A stretch of DNA of 64,000 nucleotides. Origin: Micromonospora noduli. Lineage in GTDB: Bacteria > Actinomycetota > Actinomycetes > Mycobacteriales > Micromonosporaceae. The stretch lies in contig NZ_PYAK01000014.1 of the NCBI RefSeq assembly GCF_003264365.1, forward strand, positions 62,001 to 126,000, written 5' to 3'. Position numbers and translations under genes: made by a program. The notes under the pieces were generated by a model, which saw nothing but the letters and a program-made list of their open reading frames with translations, ran no database searches and was not told the origin of the DNA. Below are positions 29,461 through 38,627 of the stretch, one piece after another; the stretch's first letter is position 1; every line of letters starts with the position of its first letter.

Positions 29461-31074
29461 TCAGCTGGCCGGATCGACGAGGACGCCAGGGTTGAGGATC
29501 CAAGACGGATCGACCGCGCTCTTGGCGGCCCGCAGCGCGAGCGCGACAGGGTCGGGACGCTGCCGGTCGTACCACGGCCGGTGGTCGCGGCCGACGGCGT
29601 GATGGTGGGTGATGGTGCCGCCTGCGGCGAGCAGCGCGTCGGACACGGCGTGCTTGATCTGGTCCCACTGGTCCACGGTGGCGCCCCAGCGGCCGGTGGC
29701 GTATACGCCGAAGTAGGGTGCGGGGCCGTCCGGGTAGACGTGGGTGAAGCGGCAGGTGACCACGCCTGTCGCGCCGACCGTTCGGAGCGCCTCGCCGGCC
29801 GCGGCGAGCACGGCCGCCCGCAGGGCGGAGAAGCGGTCCCAGGTGCACGCGGTCTCGAACGTCTCCACGATCATCGACCGGGCGGCGAGCGCGTCGCGTT
29901 GGTACGGCATCCGTAGGAACGCCGACCGCCAGGCCTCGGCGGCGGCGGTCCGTTGCCGTGGACCAGACGAGTCGTCGCCTCTGGGTGGCTCCGGCAGGGC
30001 TCCCCCGTGGTCGCGGCACAGCTCGACGGCGCGGTCCAGCCATGGTGTGACCGGATGGTCGGCGGACTCGAACCCCAGGACGAGAACGCCGCCAGTGGTG
30101 GCGGCGCCGGCGTTGAGCAGCGCCTCCGCCGGGTCGAGCAGCCGGCAGTTGCTCGGGTACAGCCCGGCCTGGGCGATGGCCCGGGTGGCGGCGACCGCAG
30201 TGTCGTAGTCGGTGAAGTGCACCGCGGCGTCCGCCCGCCAGCGCGGCCGCTGCTGCAGCCGCATCCACGCCTCGGTGATGACGCCGAGCGTGCCTTCCGA
30301 GCCGAGGAACAGCCGGTCCGGCGCGGGTCCGGCGCCGGAGCCGGGCAGCCGCCGCGACTGGCTGATGCCCGCCGAGGTGACCACCCGCAACGACTCCACC
30401 AGGTCGTCGATGTGAGTCAGCACGGTGGCGTAGTGACCGCTGGCGCGAGTGGCCAACCAGCCACCCAGGGTGGAGAACTCGAACGACTGCGGGAAGTGCC
30501 GCAGCGTGAGGTCGTGCCGCTGGAGCTGGTCCTCCAGCGCCGGGCCGAACACGCCGGCCTGGATGCGGGCCGCCCGGCTGGTCTCGTCCACCTCCAGCAC
30601 CCGGTCGAGGCACCCCAGGTCGAGACTGACCACCGCGCGATACCGGCCGTCCAACCGGGGCTCCACGCCGCCAACCACTGACGAGCCACCGCCGTAGGGA
30701 ATCACTGCGACGCCCCGGCCCGCGCACCAGTCCAGCACGTCAACGACATCCTGCTCGGTCGCCGGCCGAATCACCAGGTCCGGCGGATCGTGAACGTCCC
30801 CGTGCAGGTTGCGAACGACGTCCCGGAACGCCTTACCGTGTGTGTGCGCCGCCCGGTCGCCCGGGTCCGTCGAGCACAACCGCACGAGTGACGCCGGCGG
30901 ATCGACCCGCGGCAGGCGCAGGCCGAGCTCGGCTACCGGCGGCGCGACGTGCTCGGTCAGGTCAGCATCGGGCAGCAGGGTACGCACCCGGTTGACTAAC
31001 GCCGTGGCCTCCGCGCCAGTCACCGCGTCCTCGACGTTCCCCCAGCCCCACCACGAACGGTGCTTTTCGGCCAC
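29461..31074 (-). CDS. FAD-binding type 4 oxidase, alkyl-DHAP synthase-like
   Basis: About 537 aa; GTG 31,074 is chosen because an excellent GGGGAGG site lies 6 nt upstream and similarity starts at AEKHRSWWGWG. The FAD-binding (VAO-type) domain has VIPYGGGSSVVGGVE (~130-150) and GSEGTLGVITEAWMRL (~270). The C-terminal cap domain has the GGTITHHHAVGRDH motif seen in alkyldihydroxyacetonephosphate synthases, followed by a C-terminal LNPGVLV. In that family the flavin serves to exchange the acyl for an alkyl group; many actinobacterial homologues are uncharacterised oxidases. It is separated from the NRPS cluster by the recombinase scar. Confidence 0.85.
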   Translation of the reverse strand: MAEKHRSWWGWGNVEDAVTGAEATALVNRVRTLLPDADLTEHVAPPVAELGLRLPRVDPPASLVRLCSTDPGDRAAHTHGKAFRDVVRNLHGDVHDPPDLVIRPATEQDVVDVLDWCAGRGVAVIPYGGGSSVVGGVEPRLDGRYRAVVSLDLGCLDRVLEVDETSRAARIQAGVFGPALEDQLQRHDLTLRHFPQSFEFSTLGGWLATRASGHYATVLTHIDDLVESLRVVTSAGISQSRRLPGSGAGPAPDRLFLGSEGTLGVITEAWMRLQQRPRWRADAAVHFTDYDTAVAATRAIAQAGLYPSNCRLLDPAEALLNAGAATTGGVLVLGFESADHPVTPWLDRAVELCRDHGGALPEPPRGDDSSGPRQRTAAAEAWRSAFLRMPYQRDALAARSMIVETFETACTWDRFSALRAAVLAAAGEALRTVGATGVVTCRFTHVYPDGPAPYFGVYATGRWGATVDQWDQIKHAVSDALLAAGGTITHHHAVGRDHRPWYDRQRPDPVALALRAAKSAVDPSWILNPGVLVDPAS

Positions 31075-31096
31075 GCGGCCTCCCCGCCGTCCACGA

Positions 31097-31333
31097 TCAC
31101 CGGATCGACTCGCCGGTAACGTACTCGACAGCTGAACTCCCGTCGATGTGGCAGGGGCGCGCGCGACCCGGGGCGCCGGGTCGCCGCGTGGGTCCAGTAG
31201 TGGGGCCCGGCTCGTCGGTGTCCGGGGTGACCACCAGCTCCAGCCCGGCGCAGGGCCCACGGGCCATGACCAGCGACCGCACTGCGCTGATCAGCGCCCG
31301 GTCGACGGCGGCCAACCTGACCACTACGATCAT
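31097..31333 (-). CDS. Small hypothetical protein
   Basis: 78-aa frame just upstream of the FAD-linked oxidase (22-bp gap), same strand. Third codon positions are strongly GC, as in real genes here, especially in the first half (MIVVVRLAAVDRALISAV). No ribosome site is evident before ATG 31,333, and no domain is recognised. The position suggests an operon with the oxidase. It could be spurious. Confidence 0.35.
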   Translation of the reverse strand: MIVVVRLAAVDRALISAVRSLVMARGPCAGLELVVTPDTDEPGPTTGPTRRPGAPGRARPCHIDGSSAVEYVTGESIR

Positions 31334-31564
31334 CGATCGACGGCCCGGATCGACCCGTCACGAGCTACGGAGAGCACGAAGGAACGTTCCGTCCGGTGGA
31401 CCTGGCGAGAGCGTGATCGGCGTGACGACGGTGTCCCGGACCGGTGTCAACGGGCCTCGGGCGACGCTGCGCAGCATCGGTCACGCGCCCCCGTGCTGGC
31501 CAGCGTGATCGGCAGAGGCAACGTCCGACTGGGCCGCGGCCCATGCCTGAAAGGCGAGAAGACC

Positions 31565-32158
31565 ATGGCACACATCGATCTCGGCGTCGACGAGACCCGG
31601 TTCCCCGGCATCACCGGCCTCATGCGGTACCGCCCGGAAACGTCCAAGCCGCTCAGCGAGCTGGCCGAGGTACTGCTGCGCACCCCGCATTCGCTCCCGG
31701 CCGGCGAGCGCGAACTGATCGCCGCATACGTCTCCGGGCTCAACGAGTGCACCTTCTGCTGCGCGTCGCATTCGGCCTCCGCCGCAATGCAGCTTGAGCA
31801 GGGTATGACCCTCGTCGACCAGGTGCGCGCCGACCTCGATACCGCCCCGATCCCGGCCAAGCTACGCGCGCTGCTGCGCATCGCGGGCGCGGTACAGGTC
31901 GACGGCCGCAGCGTCACCGCCGAGATGGTCGCGAACGCTCGCGCGGAAGGCGCCACCGACCTGGAGATTCACGACAGCGTCCTGATCGCCGCCGCGTTCT
32001 GCATGTACAACCGTTACGTCGATGGCCTCGGCGCCTTCGCGCCCGATGGGCAGGAGGCCTACACCGACTCCGCACGCCGGATCGTCAAGTTCGGCTACCG
32101 CCCGACGGGCGACCCGAACCAACCGGATCACCGACTGTCTGAGCACAGACAAGCGTGA
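31565..32158 (+). CDS. AhpD-like carboxymuconolactone decarboxylase-family peroxidase
   Basis: 197 aa. Core motif NECTFCCASHSAS gives the E-C-x-x-C-x(3)-H active-site pattern of AhpD-family proteins, which reduce peroxides through a redox-active Cys pair. The rest fits the helical fold (LAEVLLRTPHSLPAGERELIAAYVSGL). ATG 31,565 follows a purine-rich AAGGCGAGAAG site; the frame is open further upstream but that part looks non-coding. It stands alone and may have an antioxidant or uncharacterised role. Confidence 0.87.
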   Translation: MAHIDLGVDETRFPGITGLMRYRPETSKPLSELAEVLLRTPHSLPAGERELIAAYVSGLNECTFCCASHSASAAMQLEQGMTLVDQVRADLDTAPIPAKLRALLRIAGAVQVDGRSVTAEMVANARAEGATDLEIHDSVLIAAAFCMYNRYVDGLGAFAPDGQEAYTDSARRIVKFGYRPTGDPNQPDHRLSEHRQA

Positions 32159-32485
32159 TCCCCGCATCGAGTCCTGTTTCCGGTTTCGACACGTAAGCAC
32201 CGCGGCCGGGCCAGTCGCTCTGCAGGAGCGTCCAGCAATTGGCCGGGAGGTCAACCAATCCGGCGCGGGGTTGCTGGTCGGGTAAAGCGCCTGGCGTGAT
32301 CCGGGAATGATCGAAAGAATAGAGTCCTCTGTCCGCCGGTGAGCGTGACTCCCGAGCCTGGACTGCTCGGACCCCACTTGTCGTTATTTGATCATGCGTT
32401 GCGGATGCATCGCGAGGATCCCGGCGTGCCTCTTGTCCGTGGCGGCGAGCCGTATCCGGATGATGGACAGCACCGCGACCGCCGA

Positions 32486-32585
32486 CCGATCGTCAGCTGC
32501 CGGCCCAGTGCTGTGAATGGCACCAGCGCTGGCTCCCGCGACCGCATTGGTCGATCCGGGAGAGCACGCCCACGATCTCCGCGTC
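32486..32585 (+). repeat. Dispersed repeat, right-hand hairpin block only
   Basis: About 100 bp related to 38,428-38,530 and 43,345-43,450: shared GATCGTGAGCTGCCGGC, an imperfect hairpin built on GCCAGTGC/GCGCTGGC, and GAGCACGCCCACGATC. No 10-bp unit array accompanies this copy, so it is partial. It directly precedes the IS5-like remnant. Confidence 0.65.
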
Positions 32586-32621
32586 AAGCCACCAATCTGA
32601 TCCGTATCCACCCGTCAGCAG

Positions 32622-32931
32622 CGACGATCCCGCTGGCGGCGCCTGGAGCCCTGCCCTCAGGCGTTGCTCGCTCTGGCTCACCTGCGTAACGGCGACACCT
32701 TCACCCGCTTGGCCGCCGGGTTCGACATCGGTGTGGCCACCGCCTGGAGCTACGTCCGCGAGGCGATCACCCTGCTCGACGCAGACACCGACGACCTACA
32801 AACCGCGATAAGCGGGATCCGCCAGCTGGCGTACGCAATCCTGGGTGGCATCCTGATCCCGATCGACCGCGTCGCCGATCAGAGGCGTACTACTCCGCCG
32901 GGTGCACACAACCCTCGGCCGTGCGAACAAC
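32622..32931 (+). pseudogene. IS5-family transposase remnant
   Basis: Encodes the helix-turn-helix and start of the DDE domain: QALLALAHLRNGDTFTRL, GVATAWSYVREAI, ILIPIDRVAD. In the family this is followed by a YSGKH-like motif; here the same bases read TACTACTCC one frame over, so there is a frameshift at about 32,885, and the rest is missing. No intact start or terminal repeats seen. Confidence 0.75.
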
Positions 32932-32936
32932 TAGAA

Positions 32937-32972
32937 AACGGTGCGGGCCGCCTGAAGGCGGCCCGCACCGTT
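32937..32972 (-). terminator. Rho-independent terminator
   Basis: A perfect 16-bp stem (32937-32952 / 32957-32972, AACGGTGCGGGCCGCC and its complement) with a 4-nt loop. Read on the minus strand it runs into GTTTTCTAG, a short T-run. It lies 60 bp after the stop of the CU044_5270-type gene and should end the sigma-factor operon. Confidence 0.85.
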
Positions 32973-33032
32973 ACCGAACGCCGGGCGCGTTACGCCCGTC
33001 TGCCGGAATGCTGGCGGGTGGGAGTTCCCGGC

Positions 33033-34178
33033 CTACAGGTCGGCCTTCGTCACGCGGGAGGATTCGTACGTCGTGGAGGACTGGGGGAGGCCCGGCACGG
33101 TGGAGACGTCCTTGACCAGCATGCCGGTCTTGGCGTCGATGGTCAGCACCTCGCTGACCCCGCCGCCGAACACCTCGGGGCCAGCGGTGATCGTCAGCGT
33201 GGCCTTGCCGTGGGTGGTCGAGTTCTTGACGCTGACCGCGGAGATGGTGGACAGCAGACGCAACACACCGGCCCGGACCTGCGTGTTGCCGTCGCCAGCG
33301 GACAGCGCTTGGGTGCTGAACGTCCACAGGGCGTTGTCGAAGTGCCGCTGAACGGCCTGGGGGCTGTACGGCTTCGGCTCGGCGTTGCCGCCCTTCTGCT
33401 TGATGATCACCTGGGCGGCCGCCTGCTGCTTGTCCCACACCGCCTTCTGCGCTGCGGGGTCGAGGCCCACCAGCGGATCCTTGGCCGCCTTGAGCATCTG
33501 GGTCCGGCCGTCGGCCGGGCTGATGTCCGCCGCGGCGACGGCTGCCTTGAGGAGCGGAGCGTAGCCGCCGTCCGTCATCTGGTCCTGGTGACGGGCGATC
33601 GAACGCTTGATGTCCTGCACGCTGTTGCCCGTATAGATCGCGTGACCGTCGGTGTACAGCGTGTAGACGACCTGCATGGTCTTGGTGCCGTGGACCTGCG
33701 TCGCCTTCACCAGCCACGCGTCGCCCGCCGACGGGGTGACCGTCGTGATGGACCCGGCCAGGGTCATCAGCGGTGCGCGCTCGGCGGACCCGTCGACGGT
33801 GGTCGAAGCCGAGGTGGCGGCCGACGAATCCTTGCCGGCCTCCAAGCCCCCGGTCGCCGGCGAGTTGAGCACCACAGCGACGACTGCCGCCGCGGCGGCA
33901 ACCCCCACCCCGGCACCGATGCCCAGTCGGCCCGCGATACCGATCCGGCGGCGGCGCTGAATCGCCGGGCTGGATTCGTGGTCCCGCGTGGTTGTCGTCG
34001 TTTCCATGGTTGAAGTCGCCTCCATAGTCGTGTCCTCCGCTGATATCGCGCCCAGCAGCCGCACGGTTCCGGGGTCGGCCATAGCCGCCCGCAGCACCGC
34101 CCGCGCCCGCTGATACGCCTCCGGGCGCAGTGGTTCTGCGCTGCCCAACGCACCGACCAGATCGAGCTCGTCTGTCAT
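33033..34178 (-). CDS. CU044_5270-family membrane-anchored protein, sigma-factor partner
   Basis: 381 aa. An acidic cytoplasmic N-terminus (~95 aa) is followed by a basic RRRRRIG stretch and one transmembrane segment (LGIGAGVGVAAAAAVVAVVL), then a ~270-residue extracytoplasmic domain. This layout and the coupled ECF sigma gene match the actinobacterial CU044_5270 family, whose members are thought to control or sense for the cognate sigma factor; this role is inference. ATG 34,178 overlaps the sigma-factor stop (ATGA). A strong terminator follows the gene. Confidence 0.82.
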   Translation of the reverse strand: MTDELDLVGALGSAEPLRPEAYQRARAVLRAAMADPGTVRLLGAISAEDTTMEATSTMETTTTTRDHESSPAIQRRRRIGIAGRLGIGAGVGVAAAAAVVAVVLNSPATGGLEAGKDSSAATSASTTVDGSAERAPLMTLAGSITTVTPSAGDAWLVKATQVHGTKTMQVVYTLYTDGHAIYTGNSVQDIKRSIARHQDQMTDGGYAPLLKAAVAAADISPADGRTQMLKAAKDPLVGLDPAAQKAVWDKQQAAAQVIIKQKGGNAEPKPYSPQAVQRHFDNALWTFSTQALSAGDGNTQVRAGVLRLLSTISAVSVKNSTTHGKATLTITAGPEVFGGGVSEVLTIDAKTGMLVKDVSTVPGLPQSSTTYESSRVTKADL

Positions 34179-34747
34179 CGGTGTCTCTCCTTCGCGCTGT
34201 TGCGGTCCTTCAGAAGCGCGGATACTCCCGGCGCGTCGCGCAATGCCGTCCTGGCCTGGCTCAGCAGCCGCCGCGCGGTGCCGGCCGGTATGCCGAGTGC
34301 CCGCGCGGCGTCGGCTGCGGTCAGGTCCTCCCAGGCGACGAGCCTCAGGACCTCCCGCTCTTCGGGTTTGAGCCGCGTCAGGGCCGACCGGAGCACCGCC
34401 CGGGCGTCCACGCCGAGGTCCACCGCCGACCACGGATCCCACCCAGTAGCCACGTCCGGTACGTCCGCGACCAGGTCCTCGGCCGGCCGGGACCGCCAGT
34501 AGCGCCGCAAGCGATTCAATGCCACCCCGTACAGCCACGGCCGCGCATCGTTGTACGACCGGTCGTACAACCGCCGCGACTCGAACGCCGCAACCCAAAC
34601 CTCGCCCAGGAGGTCCTCAGCCGCATCCCGCCCCGCCCGGCGAACGAGGTACAAACCGACAGCGGCCTCATGACGCTCGACCACCTCCACGAAGGCGTCG
34701 ACATCGCCATCCAGCGACCGGCCTATCAAATCCGCATCCGAAGCCAT
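34175..34747 (-). CDS. ECF RNA polymerase sigma factor
   Basis: About 190 aa. Region 2 (LIGRSLDGDVDAFVEVVERH, DLLGEVWVAAFE, ARPWLYGVALNRLRRYWR) and region 4 (LTRLKPEEREVLRLVAWEDLT...ALGIPAGTARRLLSQAR) are complete. ATG 34,747 has GAGGAGG upstream and is preferred over the longer start at 34,762. It is the first gene of a two-gene operon with its membrane partner and presumably controls its own transcription, as ECF factors often do. Confidence 0.92.
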   Translation of the reverse strand: MASDADLIGRSLDGDVDAFVEVVERHEAAVGLYLVRRAGRDAAEDLLGEVWVAAFESRRLYDRSYNDARPWLYGVALNRLRRYWRSRPAEDLVADVPDVATGWDPWSAVDLGVDARAVLRSALTRLKPEEREVLRLVAWEDLTAADAARALGIPAGTARRLLSQARTALRDAPGVSALLKDRNSAKERHR

Positions 34748-35051
34748 GGCCCTCCTCGGCAAAGTCGGCGCTTCAACCTGTCATTGCCGATCAGGCGGGA
34801 AAGTGTTCAGGCCCCGAGGTCCGACGGCAAGCGGTCGCCCAATAGCGACCTCTGGGCAGCATGAGCGGCTGCGGCGCGGTCAGCGTTGGGCCCAAGCGTG
34901 GCGCCCAGGCCAGGGCCGAGGGTCGATGTCGGGAGGTAGAAGCAGCGTCGCGGCAGCGAGGCTGCCACCCCACATCGACAGTCTCTCCGCCGTTTCAGGG
35001 CTGGATCTGGTTCTCGACGGGGCTGCCAGAGGCGCCGAGAAATGGCGGCTC

Positions 35052-35237
35052 GCCCGACTTGGGCGCGACGACCGGGCCTACCGATCCGAGACCGCCCGAC
35101 GAGTGGCCCTACCCCTCTGGACGGCCCTACCCGCCTGGCTCCACGCCTACAATCACCACCGGCACCAGACCGCACTCGTGTCCCACCCGTCAGCCGCGTC
35201 CCCAACCTCGCTGGGCAGAACACCTAGGGCGTGCTGA
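35052..35237 (+). pseudogene. IS481-type transposase C-terminal remnant
   Basis: Encodes the end of an integrase-core transposase: DDRAYRSETARR, WLHAYNHHRHQTAL, followed by a short tail. The catalytic core upstream is missing. The remnant abuts a dispersed repeat copy. Confidence 0.7.
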
Positions 35238-35463
35238 CCTGAGCGACGTTTGACGCCGTTGGGTGCAGTTCAAGTCCGTTCAGGGCATCCGGCTGCTCTC
35301 AGTCGGCTCCCCCAAACCGGCTCGGGCCAGACCGGTGACCACCGACTGATCGTGAGCTGGCACCCCTAGACCTTGCTGTTACCAGCGTTGGCTTCCGCGC
35401 CCACATTGGTCGCTGGGAAGCACCGTCACGGACGCGGCGTCCTATCAGCGGCAGATCCGTGCG
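35238..35463 (+). repeat. Dispersed repeat with five 10-bp units
   Basis: Five consecutive 10-bp units occupy 35,238-35,287 (cctgagcgac, gtttgacgcc, gttgggtgca, gttcaagtcc, gttcagggca), then a spacer with GCTGCTC and CTCCCCC, then the GATCGTGAGCTGGC hairpin block and CAGCGGCAGATCCG. It is the most divergent of the five unit-bearing copies. Confidence 0.7.
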
Positions 35464-35638
35464 CGGCCGGTCGATCGGCGTCGTCTCGGTGGTCGAGCCA
35501 TTGACGTACCGCTACGAGGTCGATGTCGGTTGATCCGAGATATGAATGGACGCGATGCAGTAGCGCCGGTTGGGGAGGGTTTCAAGGCTCGCTGAGCCCG
35601 CCGGGGTGCTGCCTCTTGGCCAAAGCTATCGTCCCGGC

Positions 35639-36196
35639 GTGAGTGACTTCTGGTCCTTGATCGAGGATTCTGCGGGGCACGCGGACCGGGCAGGGTGGAT
35701 CGAGTGTCGGCTCGCGGCCCGGACGCCGGCCGAGATCGTGGAGTTCGACGTCGCCTTCACCGCGGCGCGTCGCCGGGCCGAGACGTGGACGATGTGGGCC
35801 GCCGCATATCGGATCACGTCCGGACTGTGCTCCGGCGACGGCTTCTGGTATTTCCTACCGTGGCTTGTCAGCCTCGGCCGGGACAGCTTCGACCGCCTCA
35901 CCGCCGACCCCGACGCGCTCGCCGAGGTCCCGCAGGTGCGCCGGCTGGCCACTATGAGGGCGGACCAGTGGACCGACGATGACTGGCCGGAGTGGGAGGC
36001 CCTCAACTATGTCAGCCGTCAGGCGTATGACACAGCGACCGGTGAGAGCGAGGGCATCATCGACGCGTTGCGGGCACTCCACCACGACTATCCGGAAGAC
36101 CCGGCGCCCACCGGGGACCGGTGGGCCTTCGACGACGAGACCGAGATGGACCGGCGCCTCCCGCGGCTCAGTGCGCTATTCCCATCCATGCGCTGA
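35639..36196 (+). CDS. DUF4240-type protein
   Basis: 185 aa from GTG 35,639 (VSDFWSLIEDS), the point where the family similarity begins; an ORF extension to 35,570 is not conserved. Typical features are the WSLIEDS opening, a central hydrophobic SGDGFWYFLPWLVSLGRDSF and the acidic YDTATGE segment. These proteins are common as single genes in actinomycetes and have no known function; some lie near toxin-immunity genes. Confidence 0.72.
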   Translation: MSDFWSLIEDSAGHADRAGWIECRLAARTPAEIVEFDVAFTAARRRAETWTMWAAAYRITSGLCSGDGFWYFLPWLVSLGRDSFDRLTADPDALAEVPQVRRLATMRADQWTDDDWPEWEALNYVSRQAYDTATGESEGIIDALRALHHDYPEDPAPTGDRWAFDDETEMDRRLPRLSALFPSMR

Positions 36197-36269
36197 GCCT
36201 CGGACACGCAGCAGACGGGCCACTTTTGAACACCTGAAGGCAGACGGTCGACTACCTCGGGTCTCACAC

Positions 36270-36370
36270 GCGCTCGTCGACATGAGCGGACGTCGCCCGG
36301 CTGATTACTGGGAGCACCATGACTAACATCTTCGGATCCACCGAAAGGGTCTGCCAGCAGGCATCATCAT
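36270..36370 (+). repeat. Dispersed repeat, left-end block
   Basis: Matches the start of the long copies at 42,660 and 50,930: CTCGTCGACATGAGCGGACGTCGCC, GATTACTGGGAGCACCATG, then ATCTTCGGATCCACCGAA. The copy breaks off and the next gene begins. Confidence 0.5.
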
Positions 36371-36373
36371 CGT

Positions 36374-36742
36374 GTGGAAGCCCGCCGAACGATCGTCATG
36401 GTGGATGACCTGCGTTCGTTTGTGGATGGCCGTATCGCCGAGGTGGCCCGCACCAGCGACGCCGGAGTTGAACTACTCGGTCGGTACCGGGATCGGCGCT
36501 TGGATGAACTGTGGCTGGACCATGACCTCGGCGGGGATGACACGATCTGGCCGGTCGTGGAGGTCCTGGAGCGGGCGGCCTTCGACAAACGCCCCCTTGA
36601 CGTCGGTGTCATCAACGTCCACTCCGCCAACCCGGCGGGCGCCGCGAAGGTCGCCCTGGTCCTAAGACGCTGGGGGTATTACGTCCGTGTCGCGTCGGGC
36701 TCAACCGAGGTCGGCTATCTCGACGGCCAAGCAGTGAACTGA
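36374..36742 (+). CDS. Cyclic-phosphate-processing receiver domain (cREC) protein
   Basis: 122 aa from GTG 36,374. A receiver-like fold: TIVMVDDLRSF with paired acids, LDELWLDHDLGGDD with the acceptor-type Asp, and VINVHSANPAGA. This set is typical of the small stand-alone receiver-like family described as cyclic-phosphate-processing (cREC), often found near nucleotide-based conflict systems. No partner gene is adjacent here. Its gene is convergent with the hflX remnant. Confidence 0.68.
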   Translation: MEARRTIVMVDDLRSFVDGRIAEVARTSDAGVELLGRYRDRRLDELWLDHDLGGDDTIWPVVEVLERAAFDKRPLDVGVINVHSANPAGAAKVALVLRRWGYYVRVASGSTEVGYLDGQAVN

Positions 36743-36747
36743 CCGGC

Positions 36748-37557
36748 TCAAACGCGCGTGACGGTGTAGGTCAAATCGCCGGTGCTGATCCGACGGACGG
36801 TCGGGTCCAGGGTGGCGAACAGCACGTCATGGACCTGGGCGTCGGCGCGGGTCGGCCGGTTGAGCAGCGCCGATTTGCCGACGTTGGTGTAGCCGGTGAT
36901 CGACATCGAGGGCACCTGGTTACGGGCGCGGCGGGTGCGGGTGCGGGTGCGCTCGCGCCGTCGGGCGAGTTCGGAGGCGTTGCGGCGTAGTCGGGTGGCG
37001 CGCTGGCGCAGGGTGCGGCGCTACGTTGCCAGCCGCATCTCACCGGGACCCCGGACACCCATGCCGGCGCCCCCGGCCGTCCGGCCGCCGCCGACGCGGG
37101 ACATCGTGCGGCCCCTGCCGCGCAGACGGGGCAACCGGTAGGCAATCTGCGCCAGTTCCACCTGTACGCGACCCTCGCTGCTGCGGGCGTGCTCGGCGAA
37201 GATGTCGAGGATCAGTGCGGTGCGGTCGACCACCCGTACGCCGACGCGTTCCTCCAGGTTGCGTACCTGACCGGGGGTCAGTTCGCCGTCGGCGATCACC
37301 AGGTCGGCGTGTGCGCTTTCGGCCAGCGCGGCCAGTTCGTCGACCTTGCCGGAGCCGCCGTAGGTCGCCGGGTCGGGGTTTGGCCGCCTCTGCACCACCT
37401 CGTCGGCGACGGTCAGGCCGTCGGTGGCGGCGAGCCGGCGCAGCTCGGTCAGCGAGGTCTGCGAGCCGGGACTACTGTCGGCTGCGCCGTCGTCACGTAC
37501 CACCACCAGAACCGCCGTCGGGCGCTCGCCCTGGCCACCGGTGTCCGGCCCCAGCAA
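36748..37557 (-). pseudogene. hflX: HflX-like GTPase gene, internal amber codon and deleted G domain
   Basis: The first 178 codons encode the HflX N-terminal domain (GGSGKVDELAALAESAHADL, DRTALILDIFAEHARSSEGR, VELAQIAYRLPRLRGRG) and reach MRLAT before an in-frame TAG at 37,021-37,023. The same frame continues after the TAG with RRTLRQRATRLRRNASELAR and the P-loop SITGYTNVGKSALLN. It then jumps directly to DAQVHDVLFATLDPTVR and a short tail ending at 36,748, so most of the GTPase domain (G2-G5) is missing. It is therefore a decayed copy, and a functional hflX presumably exists elsewhere. Confidence 0.8.
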
Positions 37558-37968
37558 CCACGATCCGGCCTTAGTGCCACCTCACCTCGTCTCAGGTGCG
37601 TGTCACCTATCCCCGCCGGAAGCGACCATGCCGGCCACCCGCTCCCAGCCCGGCTGGTCGACTGCGCCGCGATCGCCGCGTCGGCCCTTGGTGGCGCCGG
37701 CACCAGTCCCCCACGCACGAGGCGTACGCCCCCCTCCCCGGCAGCGAGATGGTCTCAAGAACGGGCCCGACAACGGGCCGGCAGACAGCACCGCCGCCCT
37801 CCGCGCTCAGAGAGCGGTGCCGTCTTCGGCAGAGCCTGAGACCGTCATGACTGCCGGCATTGGAGTGCGCCACCGCCGTGGCATGAGGTTTGGGGAGTGC
37901 ACGACGTCCGCATGGGTAGGACTACTGGACGACGCGTGCGAACGCGGCCCTGAGGGGAAGGAGAGCAC
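37558..37968. other. Intergenic region, no recognised gene
   Basis: About 400 bp between the hflX remnant and the ferritin-like gene. Several overlapping open frames exist on both strands, but none has a ribosome site and a product I recognise. The last bases hold the strong GGGGAAGGAGAG site of the downstream gene. Confidence 0.4.
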
Positions 37969-38211
37969 ATGGCTACCGGAGAAACCGGCTTCGACGACGT
38001 GACGTTCGACCTCATCTCCGTGCAGTACCACTCGCTCAAAGCGGGGCACGACTACGGGCAATACGTCCGCGACGCCAAGAACGCCGGCCAAGACGAGATT
38101 GCGTCGTTCTTCGAGCAGGTCATGGCGGAGGACTCCGCGCGTGCCCACAAGTGCCACGAGTTCCTGGCCCGCCTCGGCGGCACGGACAACACCAGCCCGC
38201 AGAACGGCTGA
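37969..38211 (+). CDS. Small ferritin-like helical protein
   Basis: 80 aa with a strong ribosome site (GGGGAAGGAG). The product is one to two long amphipathic helices (DDVTFDLISVQYHSLKAGH, EIASFFEQVMAEDSARAHKC) with spaced Glu, His and Tyr residues like short ferritin-like/rubrerythrin-like proteins. Too short to hold a full di-iron centre unless it dimerises. A clear terminator follows. Function unknown. Confidence 0.7.
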   Translation: MATGETGFDDVTFDLISVQYHSLKAGHDYGQYVRDAKNAGQDEIASFFEQVMAEDSARAHKCHEFLARLGGTDNTSPQNG

Positions 38212-38217
38212 ACCACC

Positions 38218-38261
38218 GGCGTCTCCGCAGGCTCAGATAGCGCCGAGACTGCGGAGACGCC
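38218..38261 (+). terminator. Terminator hairpin
   Basis: Perfect 13-bp stem (38218-38230 / 38249-38261, GGCGTCTCCGCAG and its complement) with an 18-nt loop, 6 bp after the stop of the ferritin-like gene. No T-run. Confidence 0.7.
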
Positions 38262-38349
38262 CATTCACGCGGACCGAGTCGGACAGTACGCTGACTGATC
38301 CCCCGCACGCGCCCTGGCAACGGTTGTGCTCGTTGGGTTGCAGCACGCC

Positions 38350-38560
38350 TATGAGCGCCGTTCGGTGCCGTTAGACGCAGTTCAAGGCCGTTCAGGGCAC
38401 TGCTCGCAACCTGCTCCCCCGAAACGGGCTGCCGGCCGATCGTGAGCTGCCGGCTCAGTGCTTTGGTTGGCACCAGCACTGGCTCCCGTAGCCGCATCGG
38501 TCGACCGGGGAGCACGCCCACGATCGCCGAGCCTTGTCAGCGGCAGATCCGGATACCCGC
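38350..38560 (+). repeat. Dispersed repeat with five 10-bp units
   Basis: Units at 38,350-38,399 read tatgagcgcc, gttcggtgcc, gttagacgca, gttcaaggcc, gttcagggca. They are followed by AACCTGCTCCCCC and the hairpin block GATCGTGAGCTGCCGGCTCAG...CACCAGCACTGGCTC...GGGGAGCACGCCCACGATC and CAGCGGCAGATCCGG. A serine recombinase fragment starts about 70 bp later. Confidence 0.8.
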
Positions 38561-38627
38561 TAGGTGCGATGTTTCAAGACGGACGGCGGTTGATTGCTCC
38601 GCCTGGGTGACTCAGGCCGGCCCACCC

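Noticed and set aside
31148..31564. N-terminal extension of the AhpD-like protein
   Set aside because: The frame is open but the sequence is Arg/Asp/Gly low-complexity, unlike the family, and a ribosome site precedes ATG 31,565.
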